Part shown: in pieces, positions 52,070-59,912 of the stretch
Layout: each line of letters starts with the position of its first letter
How positions within the stretch are numbered: the stretch's first letter is position 1
Source: Actinoplanes sp. NBRC 103695
GTDB taxonomy: Bacteria; Actinomycetota; Actinomycetes; Mycobacteriales; Micromonosporaceae
NCBI RefSeq assembly: GCF_030269485.1
Contig: NZ_BSTL01000013.1
Coordinates: 124,001-188,000 of the forward strand
DNA length: 64,000 nucleotides
Reading direction: 5' to 3'
Made by a program: the position numbers and the translations under genes
The notes under the pieces: model-generated
Told to the model about the DNA's origin: nothing
Database searches by the model: none
What the model saw: the letters and a program-made list of their open reading frames with translations, nothing else

Positions 52070-54331
52070 TTAAGGCGTCGTGGCAGCTCGCAGCCGCTGC
52101 TCCAGCACCTCGCCGGGCAGCGGCCGGAAGTAGTGGAAGCCCTGTCCGACCCCGCAGCCCATCCCCCGCAACGCCGTCGCCTGCGCCTCGGTCTCGATGC
52201 CCTCGGCCACCACGACCAGCCCGAATGCGGCGCCCAGCCGGACCACCGCGGCGGCCACCTCACGCGCCTGCTCGTCGTCGGCGAGCCCGGTGATGAACGA
52301 GCGGTCGATCTTCAGCACGCTCACCGGCAGCCGGCGCAGGTAGGACAGGGCGGCGTACCCGGTGCCGAAGTCGTCCACCGCGAACCGCACGCCCATGTCC
52401 CGCAGCGTCTCCAGCCGGGCCACGGTCAGCGCGTCCGGCTCCAGCACCACACTCTCGGTCAGCTCCAGCACCAGGTGGTCCGGCGGGAACCCGGTCTCCT
52501 CCAGGATCTCCCGGATCACCTCGACCAGCCGGGCCTGCACCACCTGGCGCGGCGACAGGTTGACGCTGAGCAGCAGATGCTCGGCTGACGGGATCGCGGC
52601 GCGCCACCGGGCCGCCTCCTGGCACGCGGCGCGCAGCACCCACTCGCCCAGCGGCACGATCGCCCCGGTCTCCTCGGCCAGGTCGATGAACTCGCCCGGG
52701 AAGAGCAGCCCCCGGGTGGGGTGCTGCCAGCGGACCAGCGCCTCCACCGCGATCGGGCGGCCGGTGTCCAGGCGTACCGCCGGTTGGAAGTTGACCACCA
52801 GCTCGTCGTCGCGGATCGCCCGGCGCAGCTCGGCGTCCCGGGACCGGGTGTCCAGCTCGGCCGAGTAGACCGTGCAGCCGCCCGACCGCTTCGCCGCCGC
52901 GGTGGCGGTCTCCGCGTGGTGCAGCAGCAGCTCGCCGCCGGTCGCGTCGCCGTCCCGCACCGCCAGCCCGATGCTCGCCTCGACGGCCAGGAGCTGATCA
53001 CCGAAGATCACCGGGGTACGCAGCGCGTCCGACAGCCGCTCGGCGATGGCGAGCGCGGCGCGCGTGGTCGGCAGATTGTTGATGATCACGGCGAACTCGT
53101 CGCCGCCCAGCCGCCCGGCGGTGTCCCCGGCCCGGATCATTCCCCGCAGCGCGGTCGCCACGGCCAGCAGGACCGCGTCGCCGGCGTCGTGGCCGTACGT
53201 GTCATTGATCGGTTTGAACCGCACCAGGTCGATCACCAGCACCGCGGTGTGTTTGCCGTCCCGCAGCGGCTGGTTGCTGAGCTGGGCCAGCCGCTCGGTG
53301 ATCAGGGTGCGGTTGGCCAGACCGGTCAGGCTGTCCGTGACGGCCAGGTCGCGGTTCTCCCGCATCGAGTGCATCTGGCGGGCCACCACCAGGAAGGTGA
53401 GCAGCACCGCGCCGACGATCATCCCGCCCAGCGTGTTGTCCGAGACCCGGCCGGCCAGGGCCGCCAGCATCGCGTACGCGAGGCCGACCCCGGCGTACGG
53501 CAGCCAGCTCACCACCGAGCGCGACGTGCGCATGGCCGGCTCCGGCTCGACAGCCTCCCGGTGGGCGTGCCACGCGGCCAGCACCATCAGGTAGTACCCG
53601 GTCGCCCAGGCGAGGTGCGACCAGTTCGCGCCCTCGTACCCACCCTTCAGCGCCGACCAGGTGTACGCGGTGTCGCCCATCACCTGGAGAACCACCGCCC
53701 CGGCGAGCAGGCCCAGGGATCGGGGCCGCCGCCGGCCCGGTCGCCGGAGCACCGCCGCGGCGACGGCCAGCACGAGCAGCACATCCCCGACCGGCATCGC
53801 GGCCGAGTAGAGGAAGGGGAGCCCGGTGCCCTCGGTCGCCAGGAGCGGGCCGAGCGCCAGGTACCAGAGCACCATGAAGGCGCTGACCCCGACGATCAGA
53901 GCGTCCAGCATCAGCCGGACCCGATCCTGGTGGCTGCGCTCCGCCCCCGGCATCATCAGCAGGCCGGCGAGCATGAACGGGATGAAGGCCAGGAACCAGT
54001 AGTCGGCGAAGGCCGGGAAGGCGTCCCGGTGCAGCACCACGCTCTCGACGAACCAGGACACGTTGGCGATCAACTGGCAGAGCATCGCCCCGAGGATCAC
54101 GCGCCACGCCCGCCGGGTGGCGGGATCCTGCTCCGGCTGCCGGGCGACCCGTATGCCGAAGACGGTCAGGGTGATCGACACCGGCAGGTTGATCCCCGCG
54201 GCGAGGGTGTCCCGCAACGGCGGGGAGCCCCAGCCGCCCAGATGGAAGACCAGGTAGACGGCAAGTAGCGCGCCGCAGCCGACAACAGCGCTCGCGGCCA
54301 GGCGGTCCGCCCGGAACCATCCGAACCTCAC
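52070..54331 (-). CDS. Membrane GGDEF-EAL protein
   Basis: A protein of 753 residues. About nine hydrophobic helices (10-310) are followed by GGDEF (325-485) with GRLGGDEFAVII and a RAGD inhibitory site just ahead, then EAL (495-750) with VEALVRWQHP, ELTESVVLE, DDFGTGYAALSYL and AEGIETEAQ. Both domains keep their key residues, so the protein may both make and break cyclic di-GMP. It stands alone and is convergent with no neighbour; the cyclase gene at 54387 diverges from it. Confidence 0.9.
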   Translation of the reverse strand: MRFGWFRADRLAASAVVGCGALLAVYLVFHLGGWGSPPLRDTLAAGINLPVSITLTVFGIRVARQPEQDPATRRAWRVILGAMLCQLIANVSWFVESVVLHRDAFPAFADYWFLAFIPFMLAGLLMMPGAERSHQDRVRLMLDALIVGVSAFMVLWYLALGPLLATEGTGLPFLYSAAMPVGDVLLVLAVAAAVLRRPGRRRPRSLGLLAGAVVLQVMGDTAYTWSALKGGYEGANWSHLAWATGYYLMVLAAWHAHREAVEPEPAMRTSRSVVSWLPYAGVGLAYAMLAALAGRVSDNTLGGMIVGAVLLTFLVVARQMHSMRENRDLAVTDSLTGLANRTLITERLAQLSNQPLRDGKHTAVLVIDLVRFKPINDTYGHDAGDAVLLAVATALRGMIRAGDTAGRLGGDEFAVIINNLPTTRAALAIAERLSDALRTPVIFGDQLLAVEASIGLAVRDGDATGGELLLHHAETATAAAKRSGGCTVYSAELDTRSRDAELRRAIRDDELVVNFQPAVRLDTGRPIAVEALVRWQHPTRGLLFPGEFIDLAEETGAIVPLGEWVLRAACQEAARWRAAIPSAEHLLLSVNLSPRQVVQARLVEVIREILEETGFPPDHLVLELTESVVLEPDALTVARLETLRDMGVRFAVDDFGTGYAALSYLRRLPVSVLKIDRSFITGLADDEQAREVAAAVVRLGAAFGLVVVAEGIETEAQATALRGMGCGVGQGFHYFRPLPGEVLEQRLRAATTP

Positions 54332-54386
54332 GTCTCACTCTTCGGCGACTGTTCGCGGTTCTTGAGCCGCAAGCCGGTCCAATGGG

Positions 54387-55190
54387 ATGCTACTTACCAT
54401 GTGCACCGAGAAGTCTTCCCAGCTCACCCGCCGTGCGGCGGTCTTCGGAGCGGCCGCGGCCGTGACCACTGCGGCGCTGGGGACGGACGCGGCCTCCGCT
54501 TCCGCGCGCCACACCGCGCTGCTGGGCCGTCGCCTCCAGGACCTCACGTACCCGTACACCACTTCCTTCCCCGCGTTCGAGCCGGACGAGGCGCCGCGGC
54601 GGGAGACGTTCACGTCGATCGAGGACGACGGCTACTACATGCAGGAGTGGCGGATCATCGAGCACACCGGCACGCACGTCGACGCGCCGGGCCACTTCAT
54701 CGCCGGCGGGCGCCTCTCCACCGAGCTGCCGTTGTCCGAGCTGATCACCCCCGCGGTGGTCGTCGACATCGCGGCCCGGGCGGCGCGCGAGCCGGACACG
54801 ACGGTCACCGTCGACGACCTTCAGCGGTACGAGCGGCGCCACGGCCGCATCCCCGACGGCGCGGCGGTGCTCATGCACTCCGGCTGGGGCGCCAAGACCG
54901 GCGATGCGACGGCGTACCGCTCGCATTTCCCGGGTTTCTCGGTCGAGGCGTGCGAGTGGCTGCTCCGCAAGCGCCGCATCCGCTCCCTGGGCGTGGACAC
55001 GCTGAGCATCGACCCGGCGCCGTCGGAGACCTTCGACACCCACCTGGCCCTGCTGGGCGCCGACCGCTACGGCCTGGAAAACCTCGCCAACCTGCACCGC
55101 GTCCCGCCGTCGGGCGCCACGATCGTGGTCGGCCTGATGCCCTACGAGCAGGGCTCCGGCGGTCAGGCCCGCATCTTCGCTACCTGGTGA
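54387..55190 (+). CDS. Exported cyclase-family (kynurenine-formamidase-like) hydrolase
   Basis: A protein of 267 residues with a twin-arginine-like signal (TRRAAVFGAAAAV, about 15-30). The cyclase signature H-x-G-T-H-x-D-x-P is seen as EHTGTHVDAPGHF (about residue 95), which binds a divalent metal. Family members open amide or ester bonds of small cyclic compounds; substrate unknown. Two ATGs, 54387 and 54399, are possible starts. It ends 3 bp from the convergent UbiA gene. Confidence 0.8.
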   Translation: MLLTMCTEKSSQLTRRAAVFGAAAAVTTAALGTDAASASARHTALLGRRLQDLTYPYTTSFPAFEPDEAPRRETFTSIEDDGYYMQEWRIIEHTGTHVDAPGHFIAGGRLSTELPLSELITPAVVVDIAARAAREPDTTVTVDDLQRYERRHGRIPDGAAVLMHSGWGAKTGDATAYRSHFPGFSVEACEWLLRKRRIRSLGVDTLSIDPAPSETFDTHLALLGADRYGLENLANLHRVPPSGATIVVGLMPYEQGSGGQARIFATW

Positions 55191-55193
55191 CGC

Positions 55194-56060
55194 TCAACCG
55201 GCTATGACACTCAGGAGAAAGTCGGTGGCCGGCACGGCGAAGACGATCACGACGCCGGCCATCCGCGGGATCGACGGCCGGTGCGCCAGCACGGCGTAGG
55301 ACAGCACCACCACCGGCGCCATCCCCCACTGCACGGCCGTCGCCCACCCGTTCACCGCGCAGAATCCCAGCCACAGCGCGGTCGCCGCCGCCCACATCGC
55401 CAGCCCCGCCGCGTAACACCGCTCCGCCCGCCACCGCACCGCCGAGGTCACCGTCCCCGCCGCCCGATCGGCCGCGACGTCGATCACCGTCGTCGGCAGA
55501 TAGAGGGCCGCGGCCAGCAACAACCCCAAGATCAACATCATGCTGGGGTACGCCGTGACGGGCCGGTGCAGAGCCCATCCCGCGACGGGCGCCAGCACCC
55601 CGACCACGAGCGCGTTCACCACGACGTCCGCGCCCGCCCGAGCCTTCAGCCGCAGTGGCGGTACGCTGTAGACCCACCCGAGCCCCAGCACCAGCACCGC
55701 CCCGGCCAGGAAGACCGGCCCGAGCACCGCCGCCACGCCGAGCGTGGCGGCGGCACTCCCCCGGTGCCAGCGCCGCAGCAGTTCCGGGCTGAGCGCTCCC
55801 GTGACCAGCGGCGCCGTGGCCTTGCGCGGATTGATCCGGTCGCTGGGCAGGTCGTACAGATCGTTCTGTGCCAGCACGGCCGTCCAGACCAGCGGCCCGA
55901 GCAGCAAGGCGAGCCCGCCGGCCCGGGCCGGCGGCACCAGCTGCCCGCTGCCCAGCACCGACCCGAGGAACGCCCCACCCCAGCCCAACGGCCAGAACCA
56001 GGGCCGCGCCAGCCGGACCAGCGCTCCCGCCGTCGTCTCCCGCGCGGCAACAACCACCAT
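55194..56060 (-). CDS. UbiA-family prenyltransferase
   Basis: An integral membrane protein of 288 residues with about eight helices. The first Asp-rich motif is NDLYDLPSDRINPRK (about 66-80) and the second DVAADRAAGT (about 191). Such enzymes move a prenyl chain from a diphosphate to an aromatic or sugar acceptor. The neighbours give no hint of a quinone or other pathway. Start ATG with two Val-Val codons following; no strong ribosome site. Confidence 0.8.
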   Translation of the reverse strand: MVVVAARETTAGALVRLARPWFWPLGWGGAFLGSVLGSGQLVPPARAGGLALLLGPLVWTAVLAQNDLYDLPSDRINPRKATAPLVTGALSPELLRRWHRGSAAATLGVAAVLGPVFLAGAVLVLGLGWVYSVPPLRLKARAGADVVVNALVVGVLAPVAGWALHRPVTAYPSMMLILGLLLAAALYLPTTVIDVAADRAAGTVTSAVRWRAERCYAAGLAMWAAATALWLGFCAVNGWATAVQWGMAPVVVLSYAVLAHRPSIPRMAGVVIVFAVPATDFLLSVIAG

Positions 56061-56476
56061 GCGTTCGACGCTAGGAGCCGGGCGGCCCCGGGAACTCCCG
56101 CGCGAGCGCGAACCGGCTCCCCCTCACGAGGGACCCGCGTGACCTCGATGCCCTCGTCGCGACCTTCGCCGACGACTTCACCCGCCCATGGCCCGCCCAT
56201 CCGGCCCGCTCGTTCGACGGCCCCGAACAGGTCCGCCGCAACTGGGCGTCCGTCTTCGCCCAGTTCCCGGAGATCCGCATCTCGCCTTTGGCAGGATCTG
56301 TCCGGCCACGAGGACGGCCTCGACCGCCTGCACGTCCCCGACGGCCACGGCGGCCGCACACTCTTCGACAAGGACGTCCTGACCCTCGGCGACGTGCGCG
56401 TGGTCGTCTTCACCGAGCCGCCGCTACGAGGATTTACTCCGGGGCGGGCGGAGGACGCCCGTGGGAAGCTGGCTCG
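56061..56476 (+). pseudogene. Remnants of a SnoaL-like gene and an unknown gene
   Basis: About 56120-56285 reads DLDALVATFADDFTRPW and SFDGPEQVRRNWASVFAQF, typical of the start of SnoaL/NTF2-like proteins. No start codon with context is seen. The similarity stops near 56285 and the sequence then makes better sense in another frame (GGRTLFDKDVLTLGDVRVVV, stop at 56480), a fragment I do not recognise. I see no intact gene in this 416-bp stretch. It is the first of several decayed pieces ahead of the integrated element. Confidence 0.55.
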
Positions 56477-56779
56477 GTGATCGTGGAGTTCGAGTCGGAG
56501 CTGTGGGTGTGGGAGGCGCGGCGGGATGACAGCTGGACGTTTGTCAGCCTGCCCGTGGACGAGTCGGAGGAGATCCGGGAGCTGGTCGGCGGGCTGACGC
56601 GCGGCTTCGGGTCGGTGCGGGTGCGGGCGGCCATCGGCGGCAGCACCTGGCGTACGTCGATCTTCCCGGACGCCGGCCGCAAGTGTTACGTGCTGCCGGT
56701 GAAGAGGGCGATCCGCAAGTCTGAGCGGCTCGACCCGGGCGACACCACCCAGATCATGGTCGAGACGATCGATGTTTGA
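56477..56779 (+). CDS. DUF1905 protein
   Basis: A protein of 100 residues that fits DUF1905 over its full length: FESELWVWEARRDDSWTFVS, GFGSVRVRAAIGGSTWRTSI and YVLPVKRAIRKSERLDPGD. A small beta-rich cytoplasmic protein without known function. Read from GTG 56477. Its end overlaps the start of the nucleotidyltransferase by 8 nt, so the two are likely expressed together. Confidence 0.75.
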   Translation: MIVEFESELWVWEARRDDSWTFVSLPVDESEEIRELVGGLTRGFGSVRVRAAIGGSTWRTSIFPDAGRKCYVLPVKRAIRKSERLDPGDTTQIMVETIDV

Positions 56780-57440
56780 CGAGATCGTCGCGGAGATCGC
56801 CGCGGACCCTCTGGTGGTGGGCATCGTGCTGACCGGCTCGCATGCCCGTGGCACCGCTACCGCGCACTCCGACATCGACCTGTGCGTGGTGACCACCGGG
56901 GAGCGGCCGCGCAAGCGGACCCGCCACGTCGACGAGTTCGCGTGCACCCCGGCGCGGCTCGCCGACACCAGCGACATCTGGGGGCGGTACGCCTTCCGCG
57001 GCGCCAGGATCCTGCTCGACCACGGCGGCGTCCAGGAGCTGGTGGACAAGCAGGCCACGCCGACCGCCGAGGAGGCCCGGCGCTGGTCGCGGGAGGGACT
57101 GGACGGGTACGCCAACTTCCTCTACCGCGCGGCGAAGAGCCGGCGGGACGGGCACGTCACCGCGGCCGCCCTGGACGAGGCCGAGAGTGTCTCCTGGCTG
57201 CTCCTGACGATCTTCGCGCTGCACGGGCGGGTGCGGCCGTACAACAAGTATCTGCGCTGGGAGCTGGAGACCTTTCCGCTGGGCGAGCCGTGGGCCGACC
57301 TGCCGGAGCGTGCGCTGCGCGAGCCGGCCGCGCTCTTCCCGCATGTGGAACGCCTGGCCCGCGAGCGGGGGCACGGTGACGTCCTCGACGAGTGGGGCGA
57401 CGATCTGCAGCTGATGCGTCAGCCGCCCGGGCCGGCCTGA
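56772..57440 (+). CDS. MNT-like nucleotidyltransferase
   Basis: A protein of 222 residues. The N-terminus carries the pol-beta-like nucleotidyltransferase signature LTGSHARGTATAHSDIDLCV, i.e. G-S-x10-D-x-D, and a helical C-terminal half. The set resembles aminoglycoside or other small-molecule adenylyltransferases and also stand-alone MNT proteins; target unknown. It overlaps the DUF1905 gene. It is intact although both flanks are decayed. Confidence 0.75.
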   Translation: MFDEIVAEIAADPLVVGIVLTGSHARGTATAHSDIDLCVVTTGERPRKRTRHVDEFACTPARLADTSDIWGRYAFRGARILLDHGGVQELVDKQATPTAEEARRWSREGLDGYANFLYRAAKSRRDGHVTAAALDEAESVSWLLLTIFALHGRVRPYNKYLRWELETFPLGEPWADLPERALREPAALFPHVERLARERGHGDVLDEWGDDLQLMRQPPGPA

Positions 57441-57716
57441 TACGCGAGCCGACGATGCTCAGCACCGGCCGCACCGATCCGAAGAAACCCGGCCCGATGG
57501 CAAGTCGCAGTTTCATACCGCCGACACTAGGAAACCCGGCCCGCCCCCGAATCCCGCAGATGTCGGCAACCGCCGCCAACATCCGACGTAAGGATCTCCG
57601 TTCGAAGAAGGCCTGCGTCGAGCAGGGCAAGGCACACGCCGCGCCGGTGATGGACGGCGACGAGGCGTGACGGAGCTGCCGATCACCGGCGCGCTCGACC
57701 TCATCCCGCGGGTCGG
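57441..57716. other. Non-coding stretch with a lone 5' gene fragment
   Basis: On the minus strand TAGTGT (57529-57524) lies 7 nt before an ATG at 57516 that opens MKLRLAIGPGFFGSVRPVLS; the fragment runs out within 30 codons where it meets the nucleotidyltransferase gene. It looks like the promoter and first codons of a lost gene. Nothing else is supported in this stretch. Confidence 0.35.
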
Positions 57717-57900
57717 CGGCGAGCCGGCGGCGAGCGGGCCGAGAGCTATCCCCACAACCTGACCGACCAGACCAAGAAGGTGTCGTCATCGTTCCTGTAC
57801 AACGGCACCCGACGGCTCTACGAGCGGCTCGGCTTCACCTATGACCGGCCCAAGGGGTCGGTAGAACCGCGTCATGGTGAAGACGGTCGAGCCCGCCTAA
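57717..57900 (+). pseudogene. GNAT acetyltransferase, 3' remnant with frameshift
   Basis: The frame YPHNLTDQTKKVSSSFLYNG-TRRLYERLGFTYDRPKG matches the last strands of GNAT acetyltransferases (the stretch with L-Y-x-x-L-G-F). After DRPKG the expected ending (VMVKTVEPA, stop TAA 57898-57900) is in another frame. The acetyl-CoA-binding part is absent, so this is a fragment. Confidence 0.65.
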
Positions 57901-58078
57901 GTCCCGACAAGGTCGTCGACCGTGATGATGTTGGTTGCCGTCATCCTGGCGATGTACCGGGTGATGAGCCGGTGCGAGCCGGTGAGGATGAGGGTTCCAC
58001 CGCCGTGTACGCCACTGCACCGGGCAGGTGCAGGAGTCCGGTGCGCTGAAAGTCGCTGAGCTGATCATCGGTGAGCAT
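57897..58078 (-). pseudogene. Phytanoyl-CoA dioxygenase (PhyH), ends kept, middle lost
   Basis: The ATG at 58078 has GGAGG 4 nt ahead and opens MLTDDQLSDFQRTGLLHLPG, the usual start of PhyH-type 2-oxoglutarate dioxygenases. Within 25 codons it jumps, with a frame change, to GGTLILTGSHRLITRYIA, a motif from the C-terminal half, and stops at TAG 57899-57897. The Fe-binding H-x-D and about 180 codons are missing. The stop overlaps that of the convergent GNAT remnant. Confidence 0.7.
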
Positions 58079-58190
58079 GGGACCTCCGATGCCGTCTCGA
58101 CGTTCTCCCCATGGTGAAGCAAACGGGTCGGATCGGCGTGGGCATTTCGGTCCCGTGGAGCGCGACGGACGAGTCGGCCTGTACGCCGGA

Positions 58191-59468
58191 CTATGTGCCC
58201 CGTGTCGGGGTTGAGCTGCGGAAACGGCGGTGAATCACCCTGTTAGGGCGTCGCCAGGGCGTGGGAGCCCTTTTGGTTGCCCCGAACAGGGCGTCGATCG
58301 CTGCGCGGGTGCGTTCCTCGCTGGCCGGCATCAGGTGCGTGTAGGTCCTCAGGGTGAAGCCGGGGTCAGCGTGGCCGAGGTACGCGGCGAGTGCCTTGAC
58401 TGTTTCGCCCGCGTCCAGCAGGGCGGAGGCGTAGAAGTGACGTAGCGCGTGCATTCCGGCCGCGCGGCTCCTCTCGATGCCAGCCCGCGCGACTGCGGGG
58501 TGCCAGATGTCAGGGTTGAAGTCGCTCCGGTTGATAGCGTTGTTTCGCGTCGTGGTGAATAGCAGATTTGCGGTAATTCGCGTCCTCGATCCCGGATCTT
58601 CCCAGGGCAGGGTCACCGTGATGGGCGGGACCTCGTCGATGTGTTTCGCCAGTCTTTCTGCCACGGCGTCCGACAGCGGCACCCGGCGTTCCTTGTTGTT
58701 CTTAGGTAGGCCGTAGACGAGACGGGAGCGCACCCGTTTTACCTGTCTGCGAACGTGCAGCCAGCCGCCGATTAGGTCGAGGTCTTCCACGGCCAGGCCG
58801 AAGATTTCCCCCTGTCGTAGCCCGCACCCGCTACCGAGGTCGACGATCGGCTGATAGCGGTTGGGGATGGACTCGCGGATGGTGCGGACTTGTTCCCACG
58901 TCCAGGGCACGATCTTCCGTTCGTCCGGCCGGGGACGGTCGACCGATTTCGCGGAGCACGGATTCTTGGCGATACGTTCGTCGTCGACGGCCGCGCCGAG
59001 AATCGATCGCAGATGCGCGAAGGTGACTGCCCGTGTCGCTGCGGCGATGAGGTTGACCAGCTGGGCGTCCCACTCTCGGATATGCCCCGGCTTAATTCCT
59101 GATAGTTGTCGATGGCCGAAGAAGGGGTACAGGTGCCGACGAACTCTGATTTCGACGCTCTCGCGGGTGGAGGCGTCAAAGCGCCGGGTGCGGAGCCATT
59201 GTTCGGCGAAGTCGCGGAACAGGATTCGGCCGGCGGCAGGGTCGATATAGGTGCCGCGTAGCTTGTCCGACTCGATCGAGATGAGGAAGTCCTCGGCGGC
59301 ACTCTTGGCCCGGTCGGGAAACGACTTCTTGCGTTCCCGGCCCGTGGTGGGGTCGATGTAGCGGACCCGGTAGCGCTTGCCGATGCCGTGCAAGGCTGTC
59401 TTCACGCGGGTGGTTTTGCGTCCTGGGCCGGGGACGGTGTTGTACCAGCGGTCTTCGATGTGGGCCAT
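58191..59468 (-). CDS. int: Tyrosine recombinase integrase of an AICE
   Basis: A site-specific recombinase of 425 residues that inserts and removes the element. An arm-binding/AP2-like head (GKRYRVRYIDPTTGRERKKS), a SAM-like core-binding domain (about 85-165) and the catalytic domain with Arg in GCGLRQGEIFGL (about 217), HALRHFYAS (H-x-x-R, about 338) and the Tyr in GFTLRTYTHL (about 372). The ATG at 59468 overlaps the xis stop by 1 nt. It is the last gene of the element; its stop is 113 bp from the PhyH remnant, so one att site should lie in 58080-58190. Codon use is less GC-rich than in the host genes. Confidence 0.9.
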   Translation of the reverse strand: MAHIEDRWYNTVPGPGRKTTRVKTALHGIGKRYRVRYIDPTTGRERKKSFPDRAKSAAEDFLISIESDKLRGTYIDPAAGRILFRDFAEQWLRTRRFDASTRESVEIRVRRHLYPFFGHRQLSGIKPGHIREWDAQLVNLIAAATRAVTFAHLRSILGAAVDDERIAKNPCSAKSVDRPRPDERKIVPWTWEQVRTIRESIPNRYQPIVDLGSGCGLRQGEIFGLAVEDLDLIGGWLHVRRQVKRVRSRLVYGLPKNNKERRVPLSDAVAERLAKHIDEVPPITVTLPWEDPGSRTRITANLLFTTTRNNAINRSDFNPDIWHPAVARAGIERSRAAGMHALRHFYASALLDAGETVKALAAYLGHADPGFTLRTYTHLMPASEERTRAAIDALFGATKRAPTPWRRPNRVIHRRFRSSTPTRGT

Positions 59469-59659
59469 CAGGCCGCCGACCGTTGCTGGTCGCGGAACCA
59501 CTGGCGAACGTCGTCAGGGTCATAGCGGAGGTGTTTGCCGACGCGGCCAGCAGGTGGTCCGTACTTGCGTTTCCTCCAGGCGTAGAGGGTCTGGACGGGA
59601 ACGCCGAGGTAGTCAGCGACCTGGTGTACCTCCCAGAGCGCTTCGTCTGAATTGGGCAT
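59468..59659 (-). CDS. xis: Excisionase/MerR-like HTH protein
   Basis: A protein of 63 residues that is a single winged-helix of the HTH_17 type: LWEVHQVADYLGVPVQTLYA-WRKRKYGPP and RYDPDDVRQWF. In AICEs this gene lies directly ahead of int and is needed for excision. AAGGAGAA 2 nt ahead of the ATG is a strong ribosome site. Overlaps int by 1 nt (TGATG). Confidence 0.85.
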   Translation of the reverse strand: MPNSDEALWEVHQVADYLGVPVQTLYAWRKRKYGPPAGRVGKHLRYDPDDVRQWFRDQQRSAA

Positions 59660-59908
59660 GGTTCTCCTTGGGACTCACTGTTATGTACACGCGGATCTCT
59701 CCGGCGTGACGTGCGGAATGTGTGCTGCTGCGGATGGTCACGGTGTCGCCGAGGCAGTCCGTGATCCGGGCGATCAGGTGCGACAGTCGCGGCCGGGCCG
59801 ATGAGCCGGACCGCGAGCAAGGGTCGAACGGTGGGCACGGTGAGCTCCTTCGAGTTCGGATAAAGGCACTGTGGAGTTGTCAAAGAACGCGGTTTTGACA
59901 CGTACGTG
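59660..59908. other. Gap between rep and xis
   Basis: 249 bp without a supported gene. A short minus-strand frame (about 59820-59660, RLIARITDCLGD-like) has no clear start. The region should hold a promoter for xis-int. The 18-bp palindrome at its right edge is listed on its own. Confidence 0.4.
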
Positions 59909-59912
59909 TCAA
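59895..59912. promoter_or_regulatory. 18-bp perfect palindrome at the rep stop codon
   Basis: TTGACACGTACGTGTCAA is a perfect palindrome that includes the rep stop codon (TGA, 59911-59909). With no loop it is a poor terminator and looks like a binding site for a dimeric protein, such as the element's own repressor acting on xis-int. Confidence 0.45.

Noticed and set aside
57780-58049. 89-codon plus-strand frame as a gene
   Set aside because: Only its first part resembles a GNAT end; the rest runs antisense through the PhyH remnant after a frameshift.
58080-58200. tRNA gene as attachment site beside int
   Set aside because: No cloverleaf, T-loop consensus or CCA-like end was found on either strand.
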